Assembly: GCA_044359525.1 (NCBI GenBank) | Contig: JBIKLY010000028.1 | Coordinates: forward strand, 1 to 33,344 | DNA length: 33,344 bases | DNA from: CAJBIL01 sp044359525 | GTDB lineage: Bacteria; Pseudomonadota; Gammaproteobacteria; Burkholderiales; Rhodocyclaceae | Direction: 5' to 3' | Shown here: piece by piece, positions 24,181-32,382 of the stretch | Layout of the letters: the number at the start of each line of letters is the position of its first letter | Position numbering within the stretch: position 1 is the first letter of the stretch | Position numbers and translations under genes: made by a program | The notes under the pieces: model-generated | Seen by the model: only the letters and a program-made list of their open reading frames with translations | Told to the model about the DNA's origin: nothing | Databases searched by the model: none

Positions 24181-24999
24181 ATGAACAAATCCGCGATTAA
24201 CGACAAGGCTGTCGAATTCATCGTCAAACGGGCTTTTCGCGCCGGGGGGGTGACGCGCATCGACGTAGTGAATGCGTTTGCAGTTTCGCCGGCGACCGCC
24301 AGCCGCATGATGGCAGAAGCTCTTGCGCGGCGCGGCAATTTACTGGAGCGCAACGGCCAGAAAATCGCGCCGCGCCTGCTGGCCGAAGCGCCACCCTATG
24401 CTTCCGAGGAGTCGCTGCTGGAAACCCTCGATGCAGGCGGCAACGATCTGTTGCTGCGGGTCGGGCTGTATTCGCACGAGCTGCCGGTGGTCTATGTTCG
24501 CTGGACACGTTCGATGCCGCGCAAGCCAGGCATTCTTTCCACCCTCATCGCGGCCATCCGCAACGAGGGATTCCTGCGCATCGTCTACCTGCCAATGCGC
24601 GTCAACGAGGCGCCGCAACGCCGCCTGATTGCGCCGCTGGGGCTGGAGCGGATGAACGACCAGTGGCGGGTCGTTGCCCAGGACTTGGAGAAAGAAAGCT
24701 GCCCGATCCGAGTGTTCGTATTGGCGCGCATCCTCGAGGCAGAAAAGGAAGTGCTCAAGCGCCGTCCACCGGGCTTCGTGCATCAACATCTTTCCGATGC
24801 GGAAGTCGCCGTGGCGGTGTTGCTGAATCCTAAACTGACGCCTTTGCAGCAGGAGGTTGTGGCTGCGGAACTGGGTATCCGCGAAGGCAAGGTACGCCTC
24901 GCCAAGCGCGGCATATTCGAATTCAAACGTCGATTTTCCAGCGAGCCGGCCACTTCCGATGCGGTTTGGCCGCCGCTCGAAGATTGCGAGGAACCATAA
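24181..24999 (+). CDS. WYL-domain transcription regulator, BrxR/CapW-like
   Basis: This 272-aa regulator has an N-terminal winged helix-turn-helix (about 8-65, core VVNAFAVSPATASRMMAEAL), a WYL domain (about 118-190: ILSTLIAAIRNEGFLRIVYLP, RRLIAPLGLERMNDQWRVVAQD, VFVLARI) and a C-terminal dimer-type region (195-255) beginning LSDAEVAVAVLLNPKLTPLQQ. This order is that of BrxR and CapW, repressors found with BREX, CBASS and other phage-defence loci. WYL domains are thought to sense nucleic acid or nucleotide ligands. ATG 24181 has no clear ribosome site, and no earlier in-frame ATG exists before a stop. Its stop overlaps the cas2-3 start (TAATG), so the two are coupled. Control of both cas operons is inference from position. 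Confidence 0.87.
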   Translation: MNKSAINDKAVEFIVKRAFRAGGVTRIDVVNAFAVSPATASRMMAEALARRGNLLERNGQKIAPRLLAEAPPYASEESLLETLDAGGNDLLLRVGLYSHELPVVYVRWTRSMPRKPGILSTLIAAIRNEGFLRIVYLPMRVNEAPQRRLIAPLGLERMNDQWRVVAQDLEKESCPIRVFVLARILEAEKEVLKRRPPGFVHQHLSDAEVAVAVLLNPKLTPLQQEVVAAELGIREGKVRLAKRGIFEFKRRFSSEPATSDAVWPPLEDCEEP

Positions 25000-27995
25000 T
25001 GCACATCGTCCTGATTTCCGCTTGCGCAAAGAAAAGCCTGAAACGAACCCGCGCGGTTCTGGACAGCTATGCGTTGCGTGCCGGGGATGCTACCTGGATG
25101 ACGCCGATTACCCGTGACGGCCTGATCGAACTGCGCATGCTGTTGCGCCGGGGCGCTTCGCGCAATACTGCTGTTGCGTGTTATCAAAACGATGGCCGTA
25201 AACAGATGAAGCTTTTGTGGATCGTCGGCAACACCCGCAAATTCGGCACCAACGGTGCGTATCCGGTGGCGACCCAGGCGCGCCGCAAATCGCCGTTTCC
25301 TGCGTGGGCGAAGGTCGCCGCGCTGCTGGCGGACAGCGCCGGGTACATGCACGACATCGGCAAATTCGGCAAGGCGTTTCAGAAGAAACTGCACAGCAAA
25401 ACTCCCGAAAGAGATGACGTGCGTCACGAATGGCTGTCGCTGTTCGTCGTCAGGCAGCTGTGCGATGGTAAGAGCTGGGCGCAAGCGTGGGCCGCCGATC
25501 CAGACGACTACCGGGATTTGAGGCCGTTCGACGGGCAACTCAACAATGCCCTTGATGCGCTGTGGTTCATGATCGCCACCCATCACCGTCTGCCTGCGGC
25601 GAATTCGCAAAATCCCCTGACGGGAAGAATCGGTAACAAGGCACACGTCCGCAGCAGCAGCCACGTTCCCTGCCCCGTATGCGAGCCAGAGCCGGCCACG
25701 CTGGAAATTATCCACCATCGTCTCGCCAAGTTGGCTGCGTTGCCGACGCACGAAGACCCGCTCTACTGGCGGGCGCTGGCGCTGTTTGCGCGGATGGCGC
25801 TGATTCTGGCCGACCACTCGGTTTCCGCAGAGAAGCATGACCACCCGAACGCTTCGGCTTACGCCAATACCGACCGCAAAACCCACAAGATGAATCAGGG
25901 TCTCGACGAGCATTTGAAAGCTGTCGGCAGGGTGGCCGGGAGTATGGTTTTCAACATGCTGGCGCTAGCGCCACCCTCGTTATCTCCAGATGGCGTGGCG
26001 CGCATACGCCGCCGTGCCACGGGCCGCTACGCCTGGCAGGAATCCGCTTCTCGCGCGCTGGCGGCATCGGCGGACAAGCACGCTTGCCCGCACCTGGTTT
26101 TCAACATGGCGGGCACCGGCAGCGGAAAGACCCGCATGAATCTGCGCGCCCTTTGTGAACTGTCGCTCGGCGGGCCGGTGCGCGTGGCGACAGCGCTTAA
26201 TCTGCGCACGCTCACCCTTCAGACCGGCGATGCCTACGCGGCGCAGATCGGCGTGGATGGCGACGAAATGGCCTGCGTGATCGGGGATCGCCTTACCAGG
26301 GCGTTGTACGCTTACAACCAGGAGGCGTTCGCCGACGACGATGAAAATCCGCTGGCCGAGGACTTCAGCACGTTCGGCGATTTCGAGTACAACGACGCGC
26401 CGCCTTGGCTCGCCGGCTTTCTCGCCAAAAGCCCGCAATCCGGGAAAATTATCGGCGCGCCGCTGCTGGTTTCCACCATCGATTTCCTGATTGCCGCCGG
26501 CGAGCCGAACCGCCAAGGCCATCACGCACTGGCGGCGTTGCGGCTGATGAGCAGCGATTTGATCCTTGATGAAATCGACGGCTACGATACCCTGCCGTTG
26601 ATGGCGGTAGTGCGCCTGGTGATGCTGACGGCGTTTTTTGGGCGCAACGTGGTGGTTTCCTCCGGCACGCTTTCACCGCCGGTCGCGGTGGCGGTGTGGC
26701 GGGCTTTCCGACGCGGTATCGAGATGCGCGCGGCACTCCATCACGAGAAAGCGGATTTTGTGACGATCACCATCGACGACTTGACCAAGCCGGCCGTCCT
26801 CAAAGCCGACGATGCGGAAACCTTCAAGCGTGGCTATGACGGGAAGGTCGAAACGATCCTGGCGGCTCTGGCGCAGGGCGGACGTTACCGGATTCCCTAC
26901 CTGCAAAAGATTGAGCAGGACAGTCTGACGGGCTTCAAGGACGCCATTGCCAGCGCGACACGACTGCTCCACGACGATCACCATCTGGTCGATCCAGCAA
27001 CCGGCAAGCGCATCTCCTTCGGCCTGGTCAGAATGGCCAACATCAATCCCGCCGTGGCTGTCGCCAAATATTTGAGCGCGGTGCTGCCCCATGCACGTAT
27101 CGCTTGCTATCACTCGCAACACTTCCCGCTCCAGCGTTTCCATATCGAACGGCGGCTGGATGCGCTGCTATCGCGCAAGGAGGGCAACGCACATTTGTTC
27201 GCCGACCCGGAAGTCCGCAACGCCATTGCATCCACGGAGGGCGAGGATGTGCTGTTCATCGTGGTTGCCACGCCGGTCGAGGAAATCGGACGCGACCACG
27301 ATTTCGACTGGGCGGTAATCGAACCGTCCAGCGCCCAAAGCATCGTCCAGACGACGGGACGGGTAAATCGTCATCGCCTGCGCGGGATCGAACAACCCAA
27401 CGTGGCAATCCTCCAGTTCAACTGGAAATTCCTGGATTCCGGCGGGAAAGACGACCGGCCGGTTTTCACCAAACCGGGGCTGGAAGGCGCGGATGCTGTA
27501 TACCCAAACCACGACCTGGAAAAGCTCTTCGATTGGCAAGTCTTGCAGTACAAGCTCGACGCTACGGCGCGCTTCGGCGATCACGACTTCGCCCTGCTGG
27601 ACGACCAAAGTCTGGAAGCGGCCACCGGAAAATGGCTGAACTTCCTCCTCGGCGATGGCAAGAGCAGTCAAATGTGGATGTGCGACGATGTTTACCGCTG
27701 TACGCCGCTACGCGAGCCGAGCCAGACGCTGGAAGTTACGCTGACCAATATCGGCGATCCGGAAAACATGTCGGTCAGGGATTCCTCTCTGAAACAGGAC
27801 TCGGTCAGCCTAAGATTCGCCGTTGAAGCCGCCGTGAACAACTGCTGGCTCTACCTCGAAGACGCAGAATTGCTGGAACTGGCCGAAGCTGCTTCAGTCA
27901 GCCCAATAGAGGGGATGACTGCGACGGTGCGCGGGGAAATTTCCAGTGCGGACAAATATCGGCGCCATCGCTCGTTTGGGTTTTATCGGGCTTGA
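24999..27995 (+). CDS. cas2-3: Cas2-Cas3 fusion nuclease-helicase (type I-F)
   Basis: This 998-aa fusion is diagnostic of type I-F. Residues 1-95 are a Cas2 domain (HIVLISACAKKSLKRTRAVL, NTAVACYQ, LLWIVGNTRKF). The HD nuclease follows with His118-Asp119 (YMHDIGKFG), His143, His195-His196 and Asp272-His273 (ADHSVS). The helicase has Walker A GTGSGKT (372-378), DEID (524-527), SSGTLSP (554-560) and QTTGRVNRHR (784-793). The protein degrades target DNA once Cascade is bound and joins Cas1 in spacer integration. It is about 80 residues shorter than P. aeruginosa Cas3. ATG 24999 overlaps the regulator stop by one base; longer in-frame starts run into the regulator gene. It is split from cas1 by the whole effector operon. 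Confidence 0.96.
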   Translation: MHIVLISACAKKSLKRTRAVLDSYALRAGDATWMTPITRDGLIELRMLLRRGASRNTAVACYQNDGRKQMKLLWIVGNTRKFGTNGAYPVATQARRKSPFPAWAKVAALLADSAGYMHDIGKFGKAFQKKLHSKTPERDDVRHEWLSLFVVRQLCDGKSWAQAWAADPDDYRDLRPFDGQLNNALDALWFMIATHHRLPAANSQNPLTGRIGNKAHVRSSSHVPCPVCEPEPATLEIIHHRLAKLAALPTHEDPLYWRALALFARMALILADHSVSAEKHDHPNASAYANTDRKTHKMNQGLDEHLKAVGRVAGSMVFNMLALAPPSLSPDGVARIRRRATGRYAWQESASRALAASADKHACPHLVFNMAGTGSGKTRMNLRALCELSLGGPVRVATALNLRTLTLQTGDAYAAQIGVDGDEMACVIGDRLTRALYAYNQEAFADDDENPLAEDFSTFGDFEYNDAPPWLAGFLAKSPQSGKIIGAPLLVSTIDFLIAAGEPNRQGHHALAALRLMSSDLILDEIDGYDTLPLMAVVRLVMLTAFFGRNVVVSSGTLSPPVAVAVWRAFRRGIEMRAALHHEKADFVTITIDDLTKPAVLKADDAETFKRGYDGKVETILAALAQGGRYRIPYLQKIEQDSLTGFKDAIASATRLLHDDHHLVDPATGKRISFGLVRMANINPAVAVAKYLSAVLPHARIACYHSQHFPLQRFHIERRLDALLSRKEGNAHLFADPEVRNAIASTEGEDVLFIVVATPVEEIGRDHDFDWAVIEPSSAQSIVQTTGRVNRHRLRGIEQPNVAILQFNWKFLDSGGKDDRPVFTKPGLEGADAVYPNHDLEKLFDWQVLQYKLDATARFGDHDFALLDDQSLEAATGKWLNFLLGDGKSSQMWMCDDVYRCTPLREPSQTLEVTLTNIGDPENMSVRDSSLKQDSVSLRFAVEAAVNNCWLYLEDAELLELAEAASVSPIEGMTATVRGEISSADKYRRHRSFGFYRA

Positions 27996-28149
27996 GGGTC
28001 TACTGCCGAGAAATAAAGTCTGACAATCCGTGCACTGGTACGTTATGCCGGTCAAGGGCGATACGGATTACTGCGCAAATAAAGAACGACAACGCCTGCC
28101 ACGGCACCAACACAATTGGCAATTCTTAAGGGTTTTTAGTCCCCACCGC

Positions 28150-28443
28150 TCAGCTCCGACCGCTCCAGTACCCCGGACGGCGGCGCTGATGAGCGACTGC
28201 ACTCACGACGATGATGTCGGCAACGATCCGGTAAATGATCGAGTACGGAAAATGCCGCAAAGGCAGGGAGCGCTGTCGGCGAGATTTAGGGGCGCCAACC
28301 AACGGGTATTCCAGTAGCCGAATAACGCTTTGTTCATACTCACCAGCGAAAGCCGCCGCAATGCGAGGAGTGGCATGTTCAAGATAATAGTCGCGGGCTT
28401 CTTCAAGTTCCGCTTGCGCCGCATCGAGGACAATCAGCTTCAT
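28150..28443 (-). CDS. parE: RelE/ParE-family toxin
   Basis: This 97-aa protein has the ParE/RelE fold pattern: an N-terminal strand (KLIVLDAAQAELEEARDYY), two helices, then LRHFPYSIIYRIVADIIVVSAVAHQRRRPGYW, the typical C-terminal strand block ending in HxxRxPxYW. ParE toxins poison DNA gyrase and RelE toxins cut mRNA; the sequence alone does not decide, though the AHQRRRPGYW ending suits ParE. The start overlaps the upstream antitoxin stop by four bases (ATGA), the normal antitoxin-toxin order. It runs convergently toward cas2-3 with a 154-bp gap. Confidence 0.9.
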   Translation of the reverse strand: MKLIVLDAAQAELEEARDYYLEHATPRIAAAFAGEYEQSVIRLLEYPLVGAPKSRRQRSLPLRHFPYSIIYRIVADIIVVSAVAHQRRRPGYWSGRS

Positions 28444-28676
28444 GCGGCCTTGGTTAGCTTCGAGCGCAGACGAGCCAAGGATTCATCAAGACCGATGGCG
28501 CCTATCTCGCCACGGTCAAAAGCATCGCTACGGCGTTCTGCTTCTTCCATCCATGCGGCCATGATTTCATCATCTTCGCTCAGACTATCCAGAAGACGTT
28601 CCGTCAAGTGACTGCGGTCGGCCGCAGGCAACTGGAGCGCCATGGCTTCGATTTCTTCCAGCGGGGTTGTGATCAT
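28440..28676 (-). CDS. Addiction-module antitoxin (putative addiction module component family)
   Basis: This 78-aa partner of the ParE-like toxin has the typical pattern of the PF09720 antitoxins: EIEAMALQLPAADRSHLTERLLDSL, then an acidic DDEIMAAWMEEAERRSDAFDRGEI and a short tail. I choose ATG 28676, since AAAGGAG lies about seven bases before it. The frame continues upstream to 28745 but those 23 codons have no homology and lie beyond the ribosome site. Confidence 0.88.
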   Translation of the reverse strand: MITTPLEEIEAMALQLPAADRSHLTERLLDSLSEDDEIMAAWMEEAERRSDAFDRGEIGAIGLDESLARLRSKLTKAA

Positions 28677-28777
28677 TTCAGGCTCCTTTGCTCTGACTGG
28701 CTCTATCGTAATCGAAGGCGAAGGGGTTTGCCATCCTGAGGGCATCCGCGAGAAGGAAGAGGTTCCCCTTGCTTGAC

Positions 28778-28870
28778 ATGCCCGAACCCATCGCCATTTC
28801 CGCCCTCCAGCACTGGTGCTATTGCCCGCGCCAGTGCGGCCTCATCCATCTGGAACAGGCTGCGCGGTGA
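28778..28870 (+). pseudogene. cas4: cas4 remnant (N-terminal fragment)
   Basis: A 30-codon frame reads ISALQHWCYCPRQCGLIHLE (residues 7-26), very close to the Cas4 opening ISAL.HY.YCPR.CALIHLEQ that holds the first Fe-S cysteine. It stops at TGA 28868-28870. The next bases in another frame (EHGARTSGDREE) are only loosely similar to the following Cas4 segment, so the gene is broken by frameshift or stop, and the RecB-like nuclease core is gone. Type I-F systems do not use Cas4, so this is a relic of another CRISPR type (I-C-like by motif), on the same strand as cas2-3. Confidence 0.75.
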
Positions 28871-29008
28871 ACACGGTGCGCGTACATCTGGCGACCGGGA
28901 AGAAGCCGAAGCACAAGCGTCAGAAGAAGCGATCGAGCAAGTTGTCACCGTGAGTACTATCTGCGATAGCGGCAAGCGTCGGCGCATCCGCAGTGGATTC
29001 CGGCGACC

Positions 29009-29173
29009 ATGCTTCACCGGGAGACTTCCGCCCAAGGTAATCCAGGAGGGGTGGTGGCGCTGGATCGTCACGGCTGGCACATGAGCCACACCGCAGAGGC
29101 GCTTGGCATCACGCGAAAAACGGTGTGGGAGAAGATGCGGCGCCTTGGAATCCAGCCGAAAGAGGATGCCTGA
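29009..29173 (+). pseudogene. Fis-type HTH remnant of an NtrC-family response regulator
   Basis: A 54-codon frame ends with ALDRHGWHMSHTAEALGITR then KTVWEKMRRLGIQ. This is the C-terminal Fis-type helix-turn-helix of sigma54-dependent response regulators (AL.RHGWN.SR.AE.LGI.RKTL.EKMRRLGI type). The AAA+ and receiver domains are absent. The first 14 codons have no homology, so the fragment starts at a break near 29051. It lies 138 bp after the cas4 remnant, giving a short stretch of gene debris. Confidence 0.7.
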
Positions 29174-29349
29174 AATTTTTGCTTGTTGAAGCCGCCCCGG
29201 GTCGGCCGTTGGCTCAGTCGTAACACTTTGTAAGCGGCGTCGGCGAGATCGTTTCCTGTCACGTTGTTCGTTTCATCAGCCCGCCGGTTGTTGAAGTTCG
29301 GCAGGCTGCACGGGTAATCCCGGAAACAGACACTTTTCAAGGAAAAATC

Positions 29350-29781
29350 ATGTCACAGCTCATTCGCCGTTACCTCCTGATTACAGCCAGCCTGCTGACG
29401 ATTGGCCTGGCTGCCGGTTCCGCCCGGGCAGACAGCCCGGTGCTTGGTGCCATGCTCGGCGGCGGCACCGGCGCCTGGGTCGGCAGCTCGGTTGGCGGGC
29501 GCGACGGGGCGATCATCGGTGGCGCGCTGGGGGCCGCCGCCGGCGTGGTCATCGCCAGCGACTATCGGGACCATCGTCGCGCACCGACCTATTATGCACC
29601 GCAACCCGTTTATCACTACGCGCCACCGGCTGTCGTCTATTCCGCCCCGGTGTACTACCAGCGCTACGACACGGACTGGGGGCGTCACGACAGAAGGCAT
29701 CACCGCGATCATTACCGGCATGGGTACGACAATGGCCATCACTATGGGCATCATGGCGATCACGGTCGGGGCCGTCATTAA
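29350..29781 (+). CDS. Exported glycine-zipper protein with His-rich tail
   Basis: This 143-aa protein has a signal peptide (1-27, ending GSARADS). A glycine-zipper segment at about 31-70 alternates Gly every few residues (LGAMLGGGTGAWVGSSVGG and GAIIGGALGAAAGVV). A Tyr/Pro-rich part follows, and the tail is very rich in His, Asp, Arg and Tyr (HDRRHHRDHYRHGYDNGHHY). Glycine-zipper proteins insert in or bind the outer membrane or envelope; the His tail might bind metal. AAGGA precedes the start. No lipobox cysteine is present. The function is unknown. Confidence 0.8.
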   Translation: MSQLIRRYLLITASLLTIGLAAGSARADSPVLGAMLGGGTGAWVGSSVGGRDGAIIGGALGAAAGVVIASDYRDHRRAPTYYAPQPVYHYAPPAVVYSAPVYYQRYDTDWGRHDRRHHRDHYRHGYDNGHHYGHHGDHGRGRH

Positions 29782-29820
29782 CACTGCGGTTGATGTCAGG
29801 CAGTCTGCGGGTGGCGTGCG

Positions 29821-30996
29821 TCAGGGGGCCGGTTCGAGGCGCAGCAAGCTGCCGTCCGGCGCGTCGGTGAGCAGGTAGATGAAGCCGTCCGGCCCCTGGC
29901 GCACGTCGCGCACGCGGCCGATGCCGGTGAGCAGACGTTCCTCGCCGATGACCCGTTCGCCGTCCAGGCTCAGTCGCACCAGCAGCCCGAATTTGAGCGA
30001 GCCGACAAACAGGTTGCCTTGCCATTTCGGGAAAGCTTCGCCGGTATAGAAGGCCATCCCCGAGGGCGCGATCGAAGGCACCCATTTGTACAAAGGTTGC
30101 GCCATCCCCGGCTTTTCGGCACCTTCGCCGATTTTTGTACCAATCACGTATTCGACGCCGTAGGTGATCACCGGCCAGCCGTAGTTGACGCCGGGGCGCA
30201 GGACATTGATCTCGTCACCGCCCTGCGGCCCGTGCTCGTGCGTCCAGATGCGCCCGCTCGCCGGGTGCAGTGCAGCGCCCTGAACGTTGCGATGCCCCAG
30301 GCTGAAAATTTCCGGCCGGGCGCCGGTCTGCCCGGCAAACGGGTTGTCAGCGGGCAGCGAGCCGTCGTCTTTCAGGCGGATGAGCTTGCCGGCGTGTTGC
30401 TCCAGCCGTTGCGCACGATCCTGTTCGCCACGGTCGCCGAGCGTGATGTAGAGAAAACCGGCGCGGTCGAACAGCAGGCGTGAGCCAAAATGGCGCCCGC
30501 CTTCCAGTTTCGGCAGCATGCGAAAAATCACCCGGCCGTCAATCAGGCGATCGCCGTCCAGCCGGGCCCGGAATACTTCGGTCCCGACACCGCCTGCGCC
30601 GCGCGCTGTGTAGCTGAGATAGACCCAGCCGTTTTCGGTGAAGCGCGGGTGCAGGGCAATGTCGAGCAGGCCGCCCTGGCCGCGTGCTTCAATTGGCGGC
30701 AGCCCGGCCACTGCTTGCGCCAACAGGGCGCCGTCCTTGATGATGCGCAGCCGCCCCGGTCGTTCCGTCACCAGGAGCCGGCCATCCGGCAGGAAAGCCA
30801 TGCTCCACGGGTGTTCGAGCCCTGCCGTGACGGTGTGCGTGCGGACTGAATGCGTGGCACTCGTCGCACTCGACAGCACGGTCGGGGAGGTGGGGGAGGT
30901 GGGGGAGGTGGGGGGCGCTGCTACGCTTGGGCAAGGAATCGCCAGCAAGGATAGGGTGAGATGGCACGCAGCGATCTTGTGCAAGACTGTTTTCAT
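29821..30996 (-). CDS. PQQ-dependent aldose sugar dehydrogenase-like protein
   Basis: This 391-aa exported six-bladed beta-propeller belongs to the soluble PQQ glucose/sorbosone dehydrogenase group (YliI-like), which oxidises sugars in the periplasm. It has a signal peptide (1-27, ending PSVAAPP). Family blocks are LEHPWSMAFLPDGRLLVTERPGRL, GQGGLLDIALHPRF, ITLGDRGEQDRAQ, FSLGHRNVQGAALHP, WTHEHGPQGGDEIN and GVNYGWPVITYG. These contain the His and Arg residues expected around PQQ and Ca2+. The spacer after the signal peptide is a TSP-repeat run encoded by a 9-bp tandem repeat. It is convergent with the glycine-zipper gene. The substrate is unknown. Confidence 0.87.
   Translation of the reverse strand: MKTVLHKIAACHLTLSLLAIPCPSVAAPPTSPTSPTSPTVLSSATSATHSVRTHTVTAGLEHPWSMAFLPDGRLLVTERPGRLRIIKDGALLAQAVAGLPPIEARGQGGLLDIALHPRFTENGWVYLSYTARGAGGVGTEVFRARLDGDRLIDGRVIFRMLPKLEGGRHFGSRLLFDRAGFLYITLGDRGEQDRAQRLEQHAGKLIRLKDDGSLPADNPFAGQTGARPEIFSLGHRNVQGAALHPASGRIWTHEHGPQGGDEINVLRPGVNYGWPVITYGVEYVIGTKIGEGAEKPGMAQPLYKWVPSIAPSGMAFYTGEAFPKWQGNLFVGSLKFGLLVRLSLDGERVIGEERLLTGIGRVRDVRQGPDGFIYLLTDAPDGSLLRLEPAP
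30883..30915. repeat. 9-bp tandem repeat inside the sugar dehydrogenase gene
   Basis: Three units of GGGGGAGGT (the first beginning with C) run from 30883 to 30909 and continue into six G residues. On the coding strand they encode repeated Thr-Ser-Pro after the signal peptide. The unit length is a multiple of three, so copy-number change keeps the frame. The G-runs could also form a G-quadruplex on the + strand. Confidence 0.75.
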
Positions 30997-31141
30997 TTTT
31001 TTCCGACTTTCGTTTGGCTACACCAACCTGCTGTATTTGAGCTTGTTCACCCGGCCGGGTTCCGGCCAGTTTTGCCTGGGATCAATCGACGGGTGATATC
31101 CGGAAGCCTTGTTGCAATCGCGGGGAGGGCCAGATAGTGCC

Positions 31142-31160
31142 TTAACAGAAGTCCTGTTAA
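31142..31160. repeat. Inverted repeat TTAACAG-N5-CTGTTAA
   Basis: TTAACAG (31142-31148) and CTGTTAA (31154-31160) are perfectly complementary with a 5-nt gap. The element abuts the dnaJ terminator on the side away from dnaJ. It could be an operator for a nearby promoter or part of a compound terminator; nothing shows which. Confidence 0.6.
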
Positions 31161-31161
31161 C

Positions 31162-31200
31162 AAAAAAAGCCTGTCGCTACTTTGTTAGCGACAGGCTTTT
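31162..31200 (-). terminator. Bidirectional-looking Rho-independent terminator of dnaKJ
   Basis: GCCTGTCGCTA (31169-31179) pairs perfectly with TAGCGACAGGC (31186-31196) across a 6-nt loop. On the - strand the stem is followed by seven T; on the + strand by four T. It lies 24 bp after the dnaJ stop. Confidence 0.93.
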
Positions 31201-31219
31201 CTGGTTTTTTGCAGCCAGC

Positions 31220-32350
31220 TCAGCTGGTGGCGAAAAAGTCGCGAACGCGATCCATCCACGATTTGGCGCGCGGATTGTGACGCCCGGCGTTTTCCTTGCT
31301 GGATTCCTCGAGTTCGCGCAACAGTTCCTTCTGGCGGTCGGTGAGGTGCACCGGCGTTTCGACGACAACATGACAAAGCAGATCACCGTGGGTGTGGCTA
31401 CGAACGCCTTTGATGCCCTTACCGCGCAGCCGGAAGGTTTTTCCGGATTGGGTTTCAGCCGGAATTTTGATGGTCGCAACAGCATCGAGCGTTGGAATTT
31501 CAATTTCACCACCGAGGGCAGCCGTTGTGAAACTGATCGGCATTTCGCAATGCAGGTCGTTTTGCTCACGCTGGAAGACGGCATGCGCTTTCAGGTGAAT
31601 CTGTACGTAGAGGTCGCCCGATGGGCCGCCGTTGATGCCGTGTTCGCCTTCGCCGGAGAGCCGGATACGATCTCCCTCATCAACACCCGCCGGAATCTTT
31701 ACGGCAAGGGTCTTGTGCTGCTTGATGCGCCCGGCGCCATGGCACGAGCCGCAGGGATCGGCGATAAAGCGACCGGTGCCGTGGCACTTCGGGCAGGTTT
31801 GCTGGATCGAGAAAAATCCCTGCTGCAGACGGACTTGGCCGCTACCCTGGCAGGTCGGGCAGGTTTTTGGCTGCGTACCAGCCTTGGCGCCGCTACCCTT
31901 ACAGGGCTCGCAGACTTCCATGGTCGGAATGCGGATCTTGGTTTCGGTGCCGAAGGCCGCCTGTTCGAGGGTGATTTCCAGGTTGTAGCGCAGGTCGGCG
32001 CCGCGATAAATGTTGGAACGACCGCCACGACCGCCGCCACCGCCGCCAAAAATCTCGTCAAAAATGCCGCCGAAGGCGTCGGAAAAACCTCCTGCGCCAG
32101 CGCCGCCGCCCATGCCCGCTTGCGGGTCGACACCGGCATGGCCGTACTGGTCGTAGGCCGCGCGCTTTTGCCCGTCAGAGAGAATCTCGTAGGCTTCCTT
32201 GGCTTCCTTGAAGTGCTCTTCGGATTTTGGATTGTCCGGATTGCGGTCCGGGTGATGCTTCATGGCCAGCTTGCGGTAGGCCTTCTTGATTTCGTCGTCG
32301 GATGCGTCGCGATTGACGCCGAGAATGTCGTAAAAGTCGCGTTTGGCCAT
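31220..32350 (-). CDS. dnaJ: Chaperone protein DnaJ
   Basis: This 376-aa class A J-protein delivers substrates to DnaK and stimulates its ATPase. It has a J domain (1-70, with HPDRNP), a Gly/Phe region (GGGAGAGGFSDAFGGIFDEIFGGGGGGRGG), and four CXXCXGXG-type zinc repeats (CEPCKGSG, CPTCQGSG, CPKCHGTG, CGSCHGAG) between about 145 and 210. The C-terminal substrate-binding domains include GDLYVQIHLKAH and GDLLCHVVVETP. Length and order are standard. It lies 76 bp downstream of dnaK on the same strand and ends at a strong terminator. Confidence 0.98.
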   Translation of the reverse strand: MAKRDFYDILGVNRDASDDEIKKAYRKLAMKHHPDRNPDNPKSEEHFKEAKEAYEILSDGQKRAAYDQYGHAGVDPQAGMGGGAGAGGFSDAFGGIFDEIFGGGGGGRGGRSNIYRGADLRYNLEITLEQAAFGTETKIRIPTMEVCEPCKGSGAKAGTQPKTCPTCQGSGQVRLQQGFFSIQQTCPKCHGTGRFIADPCGSCHGAGRIKQHKTLAVKIPAGVDEGDRIRLSGEGEHGINGGPSGDLYVQIHLKAHAVFQREQNDLHCEMPISFTTAALGGEIEIPTLDAVATIKIPAETQSGKTFRLRGKGIKGVRSHTHGDLLCHVVVETPVHLTDRQKELLRELEESSKENAGRHNPRAKSWMDRVRDFFATS

Positions 32351-32382
32351 GGGTTCTTGAGCGGTAGAAGGGGGTGGGGCGA

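Noticed and set aside
24966..27995. Cas2-3 starting 11 codons upstream at 24966
   Set aside because: The extra residues overlap the regulator gene, and the Cas2 fold begins exactly at the ATG at 24999 in the TAATG overlap.
19339..27995. Subtype I-F2 (no Cas8f) or I-F3 (Tn7-like) assignment
   Set aside because: A Cas8f with the GGxxPQN segment is present, Cas1 and full Cas2-3 are present, and there is no TniQ, no Cas8-Cas5 fusion and no transposon gene.
29068..29340. 90-codon - strand frame before the glycine-zipper gene
   Set aside because: Half of it overlaps the clear Fis-type HTH remnant on the + strand, no family is recognised and no ribosome site is seen.
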